From positions 1 through 44,896 of the forward strand of contig JAANWZ010000139.1 of NCBI GenBank assembly GCA_018263585.1: a DNA stretch of 44,896 nucleotides, given 5' to 3'. Below the pieces are notes generated by a model. It was not told the origin of the DNA and ran no database searches. It saw nothing but the letters and a program-made list of their open reading frames with translations. The position numbers and the translations under genes were made by a program. Below, piece after piece: positions 36,654 through 44,896 of this stretch. Positions within the stretch are counted from its first letter, which is position 1; each line of letters starts with the position of its first letter. The stretch is from Calditrichota bacterium. GTDB lineage: Bacteria > Electryoneota > Electryoneia > Electryoneales > Electryoneaceae.

Positions 36654-37232
36654 ATGAATGAGAAACCGAAAGCGGACCGCGACCTGGAAACAATGCAGTC
36701 CAACAGTTCGCGCCGGCGCCCGCCGTCGCTCGAGTGGCTGCCCGTGCGCATCCGCGACCGTTCGCGGGCAAGGATGATCCGCGAGGTGATGGCGTCCACG
36801 CCGCTTTTCCACGGGATCGGCCGCCAGGACTGGCGGCTGCTTTCCAACCTGTTCCACGACCGCAGCTACGAGCAGGGCGAAATCATCTTCGAACGGGGGA
36901 TGCCCGGACTCGGGATGTACGTTGTGATCGAAGGGTCCGTGCAGATAACCGGCGGCGGGGAGGACGATGAAACCGTGCTCGCGACGCTGGAGAAAGGCGA
37001 TTTCTTCGGCGAGATGGCGGTGATCGAAGAAGGCGTGCGCAACGCGACCGCGTCCGCCGCCGAACCCACCCGCCTGATCGGGCTGTTCCGGCCGCAGTTC
37101 CGCGAGCTGCTGCGCGACCGGCCGAAGCTCGGCGTGCTCATGTACGAGCGGATCGGGCGTATCCTCGTCGAACGCCTGCGGCGCGCGGATGAATTCCTGC
37201 TCCAGCAGGCGAAGCGAATGGCGGAGCAGTGA
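36654..37232 (+). CDS. Cyclic nucleotide-binding domain protein
   Basis: About 192 residues from ATG 36654; GTG 36651 and an upstream GTG at 36600 are possible. After about 45 basic and disordered residues comes a cNMP-binding beta-barrel: STPLFHGIGRQDWRLLSNLF, EQGEIIFERGMPGLGMYVVIEGSVQI, then LATLEKGDFFGEMAVIEEGVRNATASA. The phosphate-binding cassette FFGEMAVIEEGVRNATA has Glu and Arg placed as in CRP-family domains. No helix-turn-helix follows; the protein ends in a long helix (IGRILVERLRRADEFLLQQ). It therefore looks like a signal sensor rather than a transcription factor. Its TGA overlaps the GTG start of the AI-2E gene, implying joint function, perhaps gating that membrane protein. Confidence 0.85.
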   Translation: MNEKPKADRDLETMQSNSSRRRPPSLEWLPVRIRDRSRARMIREVMASTPLFHGIGRQDWRLLSNLFHDRSYEQGEIIFERGMPGLGMYVVIEGSVQITGGGEDDETVLATLEKGDFFGEMAVIEEGVRNATASAAEPTRLIGLFRPQFRELLRDRPKLGVLMYERIGRILVERLRRADEFLLQQAKRMAEQ

Positions 37233-38326
37233 CGGCGCCCGCCGCGCAACCGGGCGTGACCGGCGGCAACCCCGTGATCCGCCGGATTGTCCTGCTCGCA
37301 CTCACCGTCCTCCTCCTGTTCCTGCTCGTGCGGGCGTTTCCCGTGATCGACGACATCATCAGCGTGATCGTGATCTCGCTGGTGATCAGCTACGCGATGC
37401 GCCCGTTGATGACCTACCTCGAGCGGCGCGGGATCAACCGTGTCGTCACGATTCTCATCCTGTTCGTGCTGTTCGCGGCCGTGATCACGCTCGCGATCGC
37501 GTACCTCGTGCCGCGCCTGATCGAGCAGTTGAGCGCGATCGGTTCGACGCTGAACCAGATCGACGTGCGCCAGATCCGCGACAGCTCGCTTGAATGGATC
37601 GAACAGTACTTCCCCGCGCTCGCGGAATCGCTGCGCGAGGAGACCGGGGAAGCGGCGATGATCGCCGACCGCGCGCGCGGCATCGTCACCTCGGTGATTC
37701 AGCAGTCGGCGAACGTGCTCGCCGGGCTCGTCAATTTCTTCAGCCTGCTCAGCATCATGCCGATTCTGATCTTCTTCATGCTGAAAGACGGGCGGCTGTT
37801 TACGCGGAGCGTCGTCGCGCGCGTACCGAACCGGTTCTTCGAGATGACGATGTCGCTGCTGTACAAGGTCAACCGCACGATCGGCGACTACATCGTGAGC
37901 GTGGTCATCTCCTCGCTGTTCGTCGGCGCCACCACGTGGCTCGGGCTGTCCATCATCGGCGTCCGTTACTCGCTCGCGCTCGCGGTCGTCGGCGGGCTGT
38001 TCAACGTGATCCCGTTCTTCGGACCGCTGCTCACGATCGTCGTCACGTCGCTGCTGATCATTCTCACCGAAGATCCGTTCGTGCTGCCGCTGGTGTGGGC
38101 GGTGATCGTGCTGTTCTTGATCCAGCAGGTCGAATCGATCGTGGTCAAGCCGATGCTGCTCTCGCACTCGATGTCGATCCATCCCGCGGTCGTGATCATC
38201 GCCGTGCTGATCGGCGGGCGGATCGCCGGCCCGATCGGGATGTTCATCGCCGTGCCCGTGTATTCGATCATCCACATGGTGATCGTCGATCTCTACCAGC
38301 ACTTGAAGGATTATCGCATCATCTGA
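37229..38326 (+). CDS. AI-2E family transporter (PerM/YdiK type)
   Basis: 365 residues from GTG 37229. The family holds multi-spanning inner-membrane proteins of mixed roles (autoinducer-2 export, Na+/H+ exchange). Seen: N-terminal membrane segments ([35 protein letters not shown]), an amphipathic extracytoplasmic region near 95-165, then [47 protein letters not shown] follows. The conserved block [23 protein letters not shown] and [32 protein letters not shown] are family hallmarks. It overlaps the cyclic-nucleotide-binding gene by 4 bases, and purL follows 19 bases downstream. The substrate cannot be read from sequence. Confidence 0.92.
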   Translation: MTAPAAQPGVTGGNPVIRRIVLLALTVLLLFLLVRAFPVIDDIISVIVISLVISYAMRPLMTYLERRGINRVVTILILFVLFAAVITLAIAYLVPRLIEQLSAIGSTLNQIDVRQIRDSSLEWIEQYFPALAESLREETGEAAMIADRARGIVTSVIQQSANVLAGLVNFFSLLSIMPILIFFMLKDGRLFTRSVVARVPNRFFEMTMSLLYKVNRTIGDYIVSVVISSLFVGATTWLGLSIIGVRYSLALAVVGGLFNVIPFFGPLLTIVVTSLLIILTEDPFVLPLVWAVIVLFLIQQVESIVVKPMLLSHSMSIHPAVVIIAVLIGGRIAGPIGMFIAVPVYSIIHMVIVDLYQHLKDYRII

Positions 38327-38345
38327 CGAACATGGTCACCGTTTC

Positions 38346-40628
38346 ATGGACTCGCGCATGCCTGCCCCGACCGAGCTCACCGGCCCGCCGGAACCTGTGC
38401 CCGGCGACCCTGAAGTGACACTCGAGCTCGCGCGCGCACACCAGTTGAGCGACGAGGAGTACGAGCGAATCCTCGCGCTGCTCGACGGCCGCACGCCGAC
38501 GTTCACCGAGCTCGGCGTCTATTCCGTGATGTGGTCCGAGCACGCGAGTTACAAGAACTCGATTCTGCAATTGAAGACGCTTCCCCGCAGCGGGGGCAGG
38601 CTGCTGGTCGCTGCGGGGGAGGAAAACGCGGGGCTCGTTGACATCGGCGACGGGTGGGCGGTCGCGTTCAAGATCGAGAGCCACAATCACCCGTCCGCCG
38701 TTGAACCGTACCAGGGGGCGGCGACCGGCGTCGGCGGCATCCTGCGCGACGTGTTCACGATGGGCGCGCGGCCGATCGCGCTGCTCGACAGCCTCCGGTT
38801 CGGGAGCCCGTCAGACAGGCGCGTGCGCTACCTGTTCGACGGGGTCGTGCGCGGGATCGCCGATTACGGCAACTGCGTCGGCGTGCCCACCGTCGGCGGC
38901 GAGCTTTACTTCGAGGACGCGTACCGGGGCAATCCGCTCGTGAACGCGATGGCGGTCGGGATCGTCCATCACGACAGGGTGCTGCGCGCGACGGCGGAGG
39001 GCGCGGGCAATTCGGTCATATACATCGGTTCGCGCACCGGCCGCGACGGCATTCACGGCGCGACGTTCGCCAGCGAGGAACTGAGCGAGGAATCGACGAG
39101 CCGGAGGTCCAACGTGCAGGTCGGCGACCCATTCACCGAGAAGCTGCTGCTCGAAGCGACGCTCGCACTCGCGGAGACGGACGCGCTCGTCGGCATCCAG
39201 GACATGGGCGCGGCCGGGCTCACATGCTCGTCCTGCGAGATGGCCGGCCGCGGAGGCGCCGGAATCCTGCTCGATCTCGACCGCGTGCCGCTGCGCGAGC
39301 CGGGGATGACGCCGTACGAGATCATGCTCAGCGAGAGCCAGGAACGGATGCTGGTCGTCGCGAAACGGGGCCGCGAGCACGAGGTGTTCGAAATCGTGCG
39401 CCGCTGGGATCTGCAGGCGGTGGAGGTCGGGTCGATCACGGACGACGGGCGGATGCGCGCGACCAGCGGCGGGAAGCTCGTGATCGACATTCCGGTCGAG
39501 TCGCTCGTGCTCGGGGGCGGGGCGCCGCACTACGAGCGCGAGGCGGAGGCGCCGGAGCCGGTCACTTTCTCCGCGCGAACCGGGGAGCCGGAGGACTTTT
39601 CCGCGGCGACACTCGCATTGCTCGCGAGCGCGAACATCGCGAGCCGGCGGCATGTGTTCCAGCAGTATGACCACATGGTGCGGGCGAACACGCGCGTCGG
39701 GCCCGGCCGCGGCGATGCGGCGGTTGTCCGCGTGCCGGGCACACGCAAGGCGCTTGCGCTCGCGACCGACTGCAACGCCCGCCTGCTGCGGATCGACCCG
39801 CGCGAAGGGGCGCGGCAGGCGGTCGCGGAGGCGTGCCGGAACGTCGCCTGCGCCGGCGCGACCCCGCTCGGGATCACGAATTGTCTCAACTTCGGCAACC
39901 CGTACAAGCCGGCCGTGTACTGGACGTTCCGGGAGGCGGTCGCTGGGATGGGCGAGGCGTGCCGCGCGCTCGCAGCCCCGGTCACCGGCGGCAACGTCTC
40001 GTTCTACAACGAAAACCCGGGCGGGGCGGTCTATCCGACGCCGGTGATCGGGGCTGTCGGGCTCACGGAAGATGTCGAGCGGACGACAGGGATGGGGTTC
40101 GTCCGCGAAGGGGAGGCGGTGTTTCTGCTCGGGCCGTCGGAGACCGGCTGGGCCGGTTCGGAGTGGCAGGCGCTGCAGGGCGATGAACCGGCCGGCGCAC
40201 TCGTCCCGATCGATCTCGAACTTGAAGCGGTACTTCAGCGATTCCTGATCCGATCGGTCAACTCAGGGTGGGTGAGCGCGGCGCACGACCTCTCCGAGGG
40301 CGGGCTCGTCGTCGCTATCGCGGAAATGGCGCTCGCGAGCCCGGGCCGGCGGATCGGCGCGATGATAGAGCTGGAGGAGGTCACCGCGCTCGCTCTGTTC
40401 GGCGAGGGACCGTCCCGGGTCGCCGTCACCGTCCCCGTCGCGGAGATGGATGCATTCGAGCAGGCGGCGGAAGCGGAGGGCGTGCCCGCGCAGTGGCTCG
40501 GCACGACCGGCGGGGACGGGATCGGGTTCCGCACCGTGTTCAGCGTGTCGATGCACGAGCTCGCGCGGGCGTTTGACACCGGCCTGGGACGGGCGCTCGG
40601 GCTGATCGAATCAGCGGCCGTGTCGTAA
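38346..40628 (+). CDS. purL: Phosphoribosylformylglycinamidine synthase, PurL subunit
   Basis: 760 residues, the small (B. subtilis type) PurL. It makes FGAM from FGAR with ATP and ammonia supplied by PurQ and PurS, which are not in this window. Motifs: [87 protein letters not shown] and [12 protein letters not shown] in the first half. [36 protein letters not shown] and [18 protein letters not shown] come in the second. The two AIRS-fold halves are complete. It is in the middle of a plus-strand operon. Confidence 0.96.
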   Translation: MDSRMPAPTELTGPPEPVPGDPEVTLELARAHQLSDEEYERILALLDGRTPTFTELGVYSVMWSEHASYKNSILQLKTLPRSGGRLLVAAGEENAGLVDIGDGWAVAFKIESHNHPSAVEPYQGAATGVGGILRDVFTMGARPIALLDSLRFGSPSDRRVRYLFDGVVRGIADYGNCVGVPTVGGELYFEDAYRGNPLVNAMAVGIVHHDRVLRATAEGAGNSVIYIGSRTGRDGIHGATFASEELSEESTSRRSNVQVGDPFTEKLLLEATLALAETDALVGIQDMGAAGLTCSSCEMAGRGGAGILLDLDRVPLREPGMTPYEIMLSESQERMLVVAKRGREHEVFEIVRRWDLQAVEVGSITDDGRMRATSGGKLVIDIPVESLVLGGGAPHYEREAEAPEPVTFSARTGEPEDFSAATLALLASANIASRRHVFQQYDHMVRANTRVGPGRGDAAVVRVPGTRKALALATDCNARLLRIDPREGARQAVAEACRNVACAGATPLGITNCLNFGNPYKPAVYWTFREAVAGMGEACRALAAPVTGGNVSFYNENPGGAVYPTPVIGAVGLTEDVERTTGMGFVREGEAVFLLGPSETGWAGSEWQALQGDEPAGALVPIDLELEAVLQRFLIRSVNSGWVSAAHDLSEGGLVVAIAEMALASPGRRIGAMIELEEVTALALFGEGPSRVAVTVPVAEMDAFEQAAEAEGVPAQWLGTTGGDGIGFRTVFSVSMHELARAFDTGLGRALGLIESAAVS

Positions 40629-40647
40629 GCCAGCGGGGCGAATCGCG

Positions 40648-41325
40648 ATGGCCTACCGGCGAGAGACGACGTTCCGACCGATCCTCCGGCCGCGGAGCAC
40701 GATGCGCTGGATCCTCGCGAACGATCCGAACTACGGCGTGATGCTGATCGCAATCCTCGCCGGGATAACCGCGCTGCTCCGTTCGAGCGCTGTGCACGGG
40801 CTGCATCCGCTGCCGGGCTTCGTCGGCCTCCACCCGGTACTCGACTCCGTGATCGCGTACGGGATCGGTGCGACGCCGAGCGTGCCGATGCTGGTCGCGA
40901 CGATTGCGATCGCGGGGGCGCTGTTCGGGGTGCTCGCGGTCTATCTGGGAGCGCTCCTGCTCTGGTTGATCGGGCTGATCGCCGGCGGGCGCGGGCGCTA
41001 CCGCGATGTCCGCGCCGCTCTCGCCTGGGCGTTCGTGCCGTATTCCTGGCTGCTCCCGTTCTGGATTGCCGGTGTGCTCATCTTCGGCGCCGAACTGAGA
41101 GTCTCGGGTTTCTCCTACTCGGCGTTCCTCCCCTCGCTGGACTCCTGGGTGCTGCTCGCGCTTGTGGTCGTTGACTACGGGACGCGACTGTTCTGCCTCG
41201 CGCAGCTCGTGATGAAGCTGTCGGTCGCGCACCGGTGCACGATCTGGCAGGCGGCAGCGAGCACCGCGATCGCCTCGATCCCGCTCGCGTACGCGGTCGC
41301 CCGCTTCAACGCCGCGGGTTTCTGA
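40648..41325 (+). CDS. Yip1-family integral membrane protein
   Basis: 225 residues with five or so membrane segments, starting 19 bases after purL. WILANDPNYGVMLIAILAGITALL at the N-terminus and the core ALLLWLIGLIAGGRGRYRDVRAALAWAFVPYSWLLPFWI match Yip1 domain proteins (PF04893), known in bacteria but without a settled role. WQAAASTAIASIPLAYAVARF ends the protein. The membrane part of the GH2-like fusion at 17978 shows a similar pattern (FKLRHSLALVVWSATCFLPLLPIG). Confidence 0.82.
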   Translation: MAYRRETTFRPILRPRSTMRWILANDPNYGVMLIAILAGITALLRSSAVHGLHPLPGFVGLHPVLDSVIAYGIGATPSVPMLVATIAIAGALFGVLAVYLGALLLWLIGLIAGGRGRYRDVRAALAWAFVPYSWLLPFWIAGVLIFGAELRVSGFSYSAFLPSLDSWVLLALVVVDYGTRLFCLAQLVMKLSVAHRCTIWQAAASTAIASIPLAYAVARFNAAGF

Positions 41326-41361
41326 GCGCGCGGCTGATTCAAAACCGCCGGCTGCTGCATG

Positions 41362-41387
41362 AAAAAAGGCCGCCGTCGCCGGCGGCC
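41362..41387 (-). terminator. Intrinsic terminator of yceI
   Basis: GGCCGCCG (41368-41375) and CGGCGGCC (41380-41387) form a perfect 8-bp stem with a 4-base loop. Six A residues at 41362-41367 become a U6 tract on the minus strand, 23 bases past the yceI stop. This is the best intrinsic terminator in the window. Confidence 0.88.
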
Positions 41388-41409
41388 CGATGTTTCGCTG
41401 TCCCAGCGT

Positions 41410-42009
41410 TCAATTCTCGTCCTTCTGCACCTTGTTCAGTTCGGCGTCGATCACGATCGTGACCTCCTCGCCGACGAGCAGCCCGCCGGTTTCAAGCGTG
41501 CGGTTCCAGATCAGGCCGAACTCGGTGCGGTTCACAGTCGCTTCCGCGTGCGCGCTCACCTTCGTCGTACCCATGAACTCGATCGGCGCGCTCGGGCCAC
41601 CGACGTTGAGCACGATTTCGCGCGTGACGCCGCGGATCGTAAGATCGCCGGTGATTTGATGCCGCTGCCGAGCGACCCGTTCGACCTTCTTGCTCGCGAA
41701 CGTCATCTTCGGGTACTTCTCGACGTGAAAGAAATGCTCACTTCGCAGGTGTTTGTCACGCTTCTCGACGCCGGTGTCGATGGAGGAGACGTCAACAGTC
41801 ACCTCGACCTCCGACCGGGACGGATTCTCCGGGTCGTAGATCACGCTCGCATCGTACTCGGTGAATTCGCCCCAGACATCCGTCAGCAGGTGCCTCACTT
41901 TGAACTTGACTTCCGTGTGCGCCTTGTCGAGCTCCCATTTCTCCGCGTGCGCGGCGTTGGTTGCAGCTAACGCGAAGATCAACGTGAACAGAATCAGTAG
42001 TTTCCTCAT
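41410..42009 (-). CDS. YceI-family periplasmic lipid-binding-like protein
   Basis: About 199 residues from ATG 42009, with GGAGG at 42021-42017. A signal peptide (MRKLLILFTLIFALAATNAAHA) leads to the mature start EKWELDKAHTEVKFKVRHLLT. The YceI lipocalin-like fold binds polyisoprenoids such as ubiquinone-8 in known members. Seen: FTEYDASVIYDPENPSRSEVEVTVDVSSIDTGVEKRDKHLRSEHFFHVEKYPKMTFAS and GDLTIRGVTREIVLNV. FGLIWNRTLETGGLLVGEEVTIVIDAEL near the C-terminus closes the barrel. It lies downstream of marR on the same strand, a recurrent pairing that suggests MarR control of an envelope stress function. Confidence 0.95.
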   Translation of the reverse strand: MRKLLILFTLIFALAATNAAHAEKWELDKAHTEVKFKVRHLLTDVWGEFTEYDASVIYDPENPSRSEVEVTVDVSSIDTGVEKRDKHLRSEHFFHVEKYPKMTFASKKVERVARQRHQITGDLTIRGVTREIVLNVGGPSAPIEFMGTTKVSAHAEATVNRTEFGLIWNRTLETGGLLVGEEVTIVIDAELNKVQKDEN

Positions 42010-42200
42010 CGCTGTGCCTCCATGTGTTGCCTGCATCAAGCTGGTTCTATGTGCTCGAGATTGTGACGCCGAGTGAGAAGCCCGGCGCGGTCAGGGTGGC
42101 CCGAGGCCGCCCTGTTCCCGTTGTGTTTCGATTCGAGAGGATCGGCACGGCTAAGGCAACTTCTGTGCCGGTGACCCGCCGGCGCACAGCGTGCCGCCGA

Positions 42201-42677
42201 TCATGATTCCGCGTCCGAACCACCTATCCGGGCCGCGATCTCGCGCAACAACGCGTCGCAGCGGGCGAAATCGGCTTCGTCCAGCCCGGAAAACACGTCG
42301 ATCAAACGAGATCGATGCTCGGGAAGTAACAACTCGATCAAATGCGCGCCCTTTTCCGTGAGACAGATCTGCACGACCCGGCGGTCGCCGTGCACGCCGC
42401 AGCGGGTGACGAGTCCGCGCCGTTCGAGATTGTCCACGATCACCGTCATGTTTCCGCTCGAACGCGAGATCGCGCACGCGAGCTCGCCCTGGTGCAACGG
42501 GCCGCGGCTGTACAACGCCTCGAGCGCCGCGAACTGGCTCGGGCTCACCTCGGAGCAGGCTGAACCGGCTCGGTGGATGTGGCTGCTGACCGCATCCACC
42601 GCTCGCTTCATCGACTCGCAGAGGCTCCTGTACCGCAGGTACTGGTCACGCTGGCTCACGGCCATCGGCGGCTCCAT
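42201..42677 (-). CDS. MarR-family transcriptional regulator
   Basis: 158 residues. MarR proteins are homodimeric winged-helix repressors or activators. The DNA-binding part is SPSQFAALEALYSRGPLHQGELACAISRSSGNMTVIVDNLERRGLVTR, then the wing CGVHGDRRVVQICLTEKGAHLI with the conserved D-x-R. Both ends are dimerisation helices. It contains cysteines at about residues 19, 41, 67 and 93, so a redox response is possible but not shown. yceI lies 191 bases downstream on the same strand and is a likely target. Upstream on the minus strand TTGCTC and TAGCAT, 16 bases apart, may be its promoter. Confidence 0.93.
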   Translation of the reverse strand: MEPPMAVSQRDQYLRYRSLCESMKRAVDAVSSHIHRAGSACSEVSPSQFAALEALYSRGPLHQGELACAISRSSGNMTVIVDNLERRGLVTRCGVHGDRRVVQICLTEKGAHLIELLLPEHRSRLIDVFSGLDEADFARCDALLREIAARIGGSDAES

Positions 42678-42837
42678 GTACCGGGATCGAACAGTTCGAC
42701 ATCAAAATGCTACCGCTGGAAGTGTAGTGAGCAAGAGTCAGGCCAGGCTAATTCCGCGCGCTCGGCGAACGGCTCGTGGAGACTGTACGGGGATCGCACT
42801 ATTGGACCAGTTCACATGGAAAGACGGGTGATTCACC

Positions 42838-43035
42838 GTCATCCTGAAGCTGCGGGCGGCGTCAGTTTGCCGCACGCGGCTGAAGCATGTCCTGAACGCA
42901 GTGAAGGAGAGGTCCGAGTTCGACGATCGTAATGTATGTATATACAACCGTTTATCTACCTGGACCTTCCCTTCACTGCGTTCAGGATAAACTTCACTTC
43001 GCCCGATAAACAGAGATCGGGCTGCGTTCAGAATG
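42838..43035. repeat. Family B composite element with near-perfect 25-base arms
   Basis: The outer modules are GTCATCCTGAAG (42839) and GTTCAGAATGAC (about 43025). The left hairpin is GCGGC-GTCAGTTT-GCCGC (42856-42873); the right is GCCCGAT-AAACAGAG-ATCGGGC (43001-43022). Between them 42891-42915 and 42962-42986 are inverted copies that differ at only 2 of 25 positions (CCTGAACGCAGTGAAGG at the core). They flank a 46-base AT-richer centre with TATGTATATACA. It fills the gap between divergent marR and the thiolase gene; the rest of 42678-43200 shows no gene. Confidence 0.85.
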
Positions 43036-43207
43036 ACGTAGTATCAGCGCTCGTTCCATGTGATTCGTCCCACTACTGGTGAACCGCCGGGATGGTGAGA
43101 TGAGAGGCGCCGGTCAAACGTCTTGAACGCCTCCCTGTCACTTGACTACGTGAAAAACGGAACACAGTTTGTAGCGCAATCGATCTGACAAACACGAGGA
43201 GTTCAGC

Positions 43208-44383
43208 ATGAACGACGCGGTGATTCTCTCCGCCACACGCACCCCGGTCGGCTCGTTCCAGGGGGCGTTCAAGGATGTCCCGGCGATTCAGCTCGGCGGG
43301 GCGGCGCTGATGAACGCGATCACGAAGGCCGCGATCGACGCGGACCATGTGGACGAAGTGATCATGGGCATGGTGCTGCAGGGAGGCGCCGGCCAGGCCC
43401 CGGCCCGTCAGGCGGCGAAGAAAGCCGGGATTCCGGACGACAAGTCCGCGTGGACGGTGAACAAGGTCTGTTCCTCAGGGCTGAAGGCGGTGATGGAGGC
43501 GGCCGGTTCGATCATGATCGGGGAGAACCAGGTCGTCGCCGCCGGCGGGATGGAGAACATGACCCGCGCGCCGTATTTCCTCCCGAACGCGCGCATGGGC
43601 TACCGTTACGGCCACGGCGATGTCGCCGATATGATGATGCACGACGGCCTCTGGGATCCGTACACGGACCAGCACATGGGCGGGTGCGCGGAACTGTGCG
43701 CGAGCGAGAACGAGATCAGCCGCGAGCAGCAGGATGAGTATGCGATCGAGTCGTACCGGCGCGCGAACGAGGCGATCAAGAACGGCCTGTTCAAGAGCGA
43801 GATCGTCCCGCTCACGCTCCCGAGCAGGAAGCAGGAGATCATCATCGACACGGACGAAGAACCGGGCCGCGGCAGGCCGGAGAAGATCCCCGCGCTGCGC
43901 CCGGCGTTCAGCAAGGAAGGGACCGTGACCGCGGCGAACGCATCGTCGATCAATGACGGCGCCGCCGCGTTGATCGTCGCCGACCCGGACTGGGCGGAGA
44001 AGAACGGGAAAGCCCCGATCGCGCGGATTGTCGGCTGGGCGACCCATTCGCAGGCGCCGGAATACTTCACAACCGCCCCCCATTCCGCGGTGAAGAAGCT
44101 GCTCGACAAAGTCGGGTGGACGGTCGGCGACGTCGATTTCTTCGAGATCAACGAGGCGTTCGCGGTCGTGAGCGTGTACAACAACCAGCAGCTCGGGCTC
44201 GACGGGTCGAACGTGAATGTGCGCGGCGGGGCGATCGCGCTCGGCCACCCGATCGGCGCGAGCGGCGCGCGCATCCTCACCACGCTGCTCCACATCCTCG
44301 AGGACGAGGGCGCGAAACGCGGCGTCGCCTCCCTCTGCAACGGCGGCGGCGAAGCGACCGCGCTCGCGGTGGAGATGGTGTAG
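43208..44383 (+). CDS. Acetyl-CoA C-acetyltransferase (thiolase)
   Basis: 391 residues, the normal thiolase length; GAGG precedes the ATG by about eight bases. The enzyme condenses two acetyl-CoA to acetoacetyl-CoA or does the reverse. Motifs: ILSATRTPVGSFQGAF, nucleophile Cys 88 in NKVCSSGLKAVMEA, GGMENMTRAPYFLP and DEYAIESYRRA. NASSINDGAAALIVA, EINEAFAVVSV, His 347 in GHPIGASGARIL and Cys 377 in SLCNGGGEATALAVE follow. All three catalytic residues are present. CNGGG replaces the more usual CIGGG. It is a single-gene unit, so biosynthetic (atoB/phaA) and degradative roles cannot be separated. Confidence 0.95.
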   Translation: MNDAVILSATRTPVGSFQGAFKDVPAIQLGGAALMNAITKAAIDADHVDEVIMGMVLQGGAGQAPARQAAKKAGIPDDKSAWTVNKVCSSGLKAVMEAAGSIMIGENQVVAAGGMENMTRAPYFLPNARMGYRYGHGDVADMMMHDGLWDPYTDQHMGGCAELCASENEISREQQDEYAIESYRRANEAIKNGLFKSEIVPLTLPSRKQEIIIDTDEEPGRGRPEKIPALRPAFSKEGTVTAANASSINDGAAALIVADPDWAEKNGKAPIARIVGWATHSQAPEYFTTAPHSAVKKLLDKVGWTVGDVDFFEINEAFAVVSVYNNQQLGLDGSNVNVRGGAIALGHPIGASGARILTTLLHILEDEGAKRGVASLCNGGGEATALAVEMV

Positions 44384-44435
44384 GGGGAGGAGATGTCGGC
44401 CCCTCCTCGCGGCATGGATTGCGTGGCCTGATGTA

Positions 44436-44523
44436 CCACCCTTTCAGGGTGGAACAGAGGGGTTCGGCGTCCCCTTTCCCCGGGTTGACACCCGGAGCTA
44501 TTGAGATTCCGCCCCTTCGGGGC
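44436..44523 (-). repeat. Family C paired hairpins, reversed copy
   Basis: Reading the minus strand: GCCCC-GAA-GGGGC (44523-44511), then AATAG (44502-44498), then CCGGGT-GTCA-ACCCGG (44495-44480). Further along is a lone first-type hairpin, CCACCCT-GAA-AGGGTGG (44452-44436). It starts about 50 bases after the thiolase stop. Confidence 0.8.
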
Positions 44524-44601
44524 TTGCGGGTCGTTTTCCGTGGGTAATTGCATCGATAACACGTCATATTTCCTTGAAGGGGATGAATTTGAATTACGCT
44601 T

Positions 44602-44896
44602 GATCATCCCCGAAGGGGATGAATATGAATAGCTCCACGTGTAAACGTGGGGAGAGGGATGAACGGAGGCGCGCCCGCTGATCATCCCCGAAGGGGATGA
44701 ATATGAATAGCTCCACGTGTAAACGTGGGGAGGGGATGAACCGAAACCCACGCGCCGATCATCCCCGAAGGGGATGAATCTGAATAGCTCCACGTGTAAA
44801 CGTGGGGAGGGGATGAACCGAAACCCACGCGCCGATCATCCCCGAAGGGGATGAATCTGAATAGCTCCTGATCATCCCTCTTCAGGTCGCTATGTA
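44602..44896 (+). repeat. Tandem array of family C units, 77-78 base period
   Basis: Units start at 44602, 44680, 44757 and 44834. Each has a perfect 8-bp hairpin TCATCCCC-GAA-GGGGATGA, the box AATAG, and a second hairpin CTCCACGT-GTAA-ACGTGGGG. A short tail follows (GGGATGAACCGAAACCCACG in units 2 and 3; different in unit 1). The fourth unit is cut after AATAGCTCC and another TGATCATCCC follows, so the array may continue or rearrange beyond the window. A partial unit lies just before, at about 44575. No gene is supported in 44384-44896. Confidence 0.9.

Noticed and set aside
42870-43050. Insertion sequence remnant
   Set aside because: Despite the inverted arms there is no transposase coding and no visible target duplication; it fits the family B repeat pattern instead.
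44602-44896. CRISPR array
   Set aside because: The regular 77-78 base units are nearly identical throughout, with no unique spacers between short repeats, and no cas genes are near.

Overview
The window is GC-rich (clearly above 60 % by eye), gene-dense bacterial chromosome with no phage, plasmid or insertion-sequence genes. A TonB-receptor-like barrel, a PorT-type small barrel and a lipoprotein opening with the CSYFNAFYNT motif indicate a Gram-negative diderm. Several promoters share a -10 box TATMTTYR that resembles the Bacteroidetes TAnnTTTG element. A GC-rich uncultured lineage of, or near, the Fibrobacteres-Chlorobi-Bacteroidetes superphylum is my best guess; the lineage is inference and the window contains no rRNA.

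Layout. (1) 471-5223: an odd NtrC-like protein whose AAA+ core is missing, a TonB-receptor-like barrel (minus) and a DegT sugar aminotransferase. (2) 9487-5282, minus: serS-trkA-trkH, that is seryl-tRNA synthetase and a Trk potassium uptake pair. (3) 16042-9581, minus: a compact exopolysaccharide operon with Wzz-like chain-length protein, O-antigen ligase/polymerase, GT4, GT2 and a polyprenyl-phosphate sugar transferase. An NhaC antiporter gene lies upstream. (4) 17978-22040, plus: a degenerate GH2-like protein fused to a membrane domain, then guaB. (5) 22041-22794: a repeat-filled stretch, followed by rpsT (minus). (6) 23285-30118, plus: sirtuin, TPR/TonB-C lipoprotein, pyrK, pyrD, rlpA and cdsA, mostly with overlapping stop and start codons. 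(7) 30141-32858: a small outer-membrane barrel (minus), tRNA-Asp with a terminator, and an ornithine-aminotransferase-like gene. (8) 33662-41325: glycogen phosphorylase, then a cyclic-nucleotide-binding protein, an AI-2E-family membrane protein, purL and a Yip1-family protein. (9) 42677-41410, minus: marR and yceI, with a good intrinsic terminator. (10) A thiolase at 43208-44383, and a tandem hairpin array running off the end.

Most genes are housekeeping: pyrimidine and purine synthesis, phospholipid synthesis, envelope, glycogen, potassium. The unusual content lies between genes. Three families of dispersed structured repeats fill nearly every long intergenic gap. I call them A (GGCCC-closed double hairpin), B (GTCATCCTGAAC modules whose hairpins keep an AAACAGAC loop while the stems change) and C (GAA-loop hairpin, AATAG, then a GTNA-loop hairpin). 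Their stems differ between copies but stay self-complementary, so base pairing appears to be selected. They are the best candidates here for an undescribed system. Two proteins also stand out: the core-less NtrC-like protein and the GH2-membrane fusion that lacks the expected acid/base signature.
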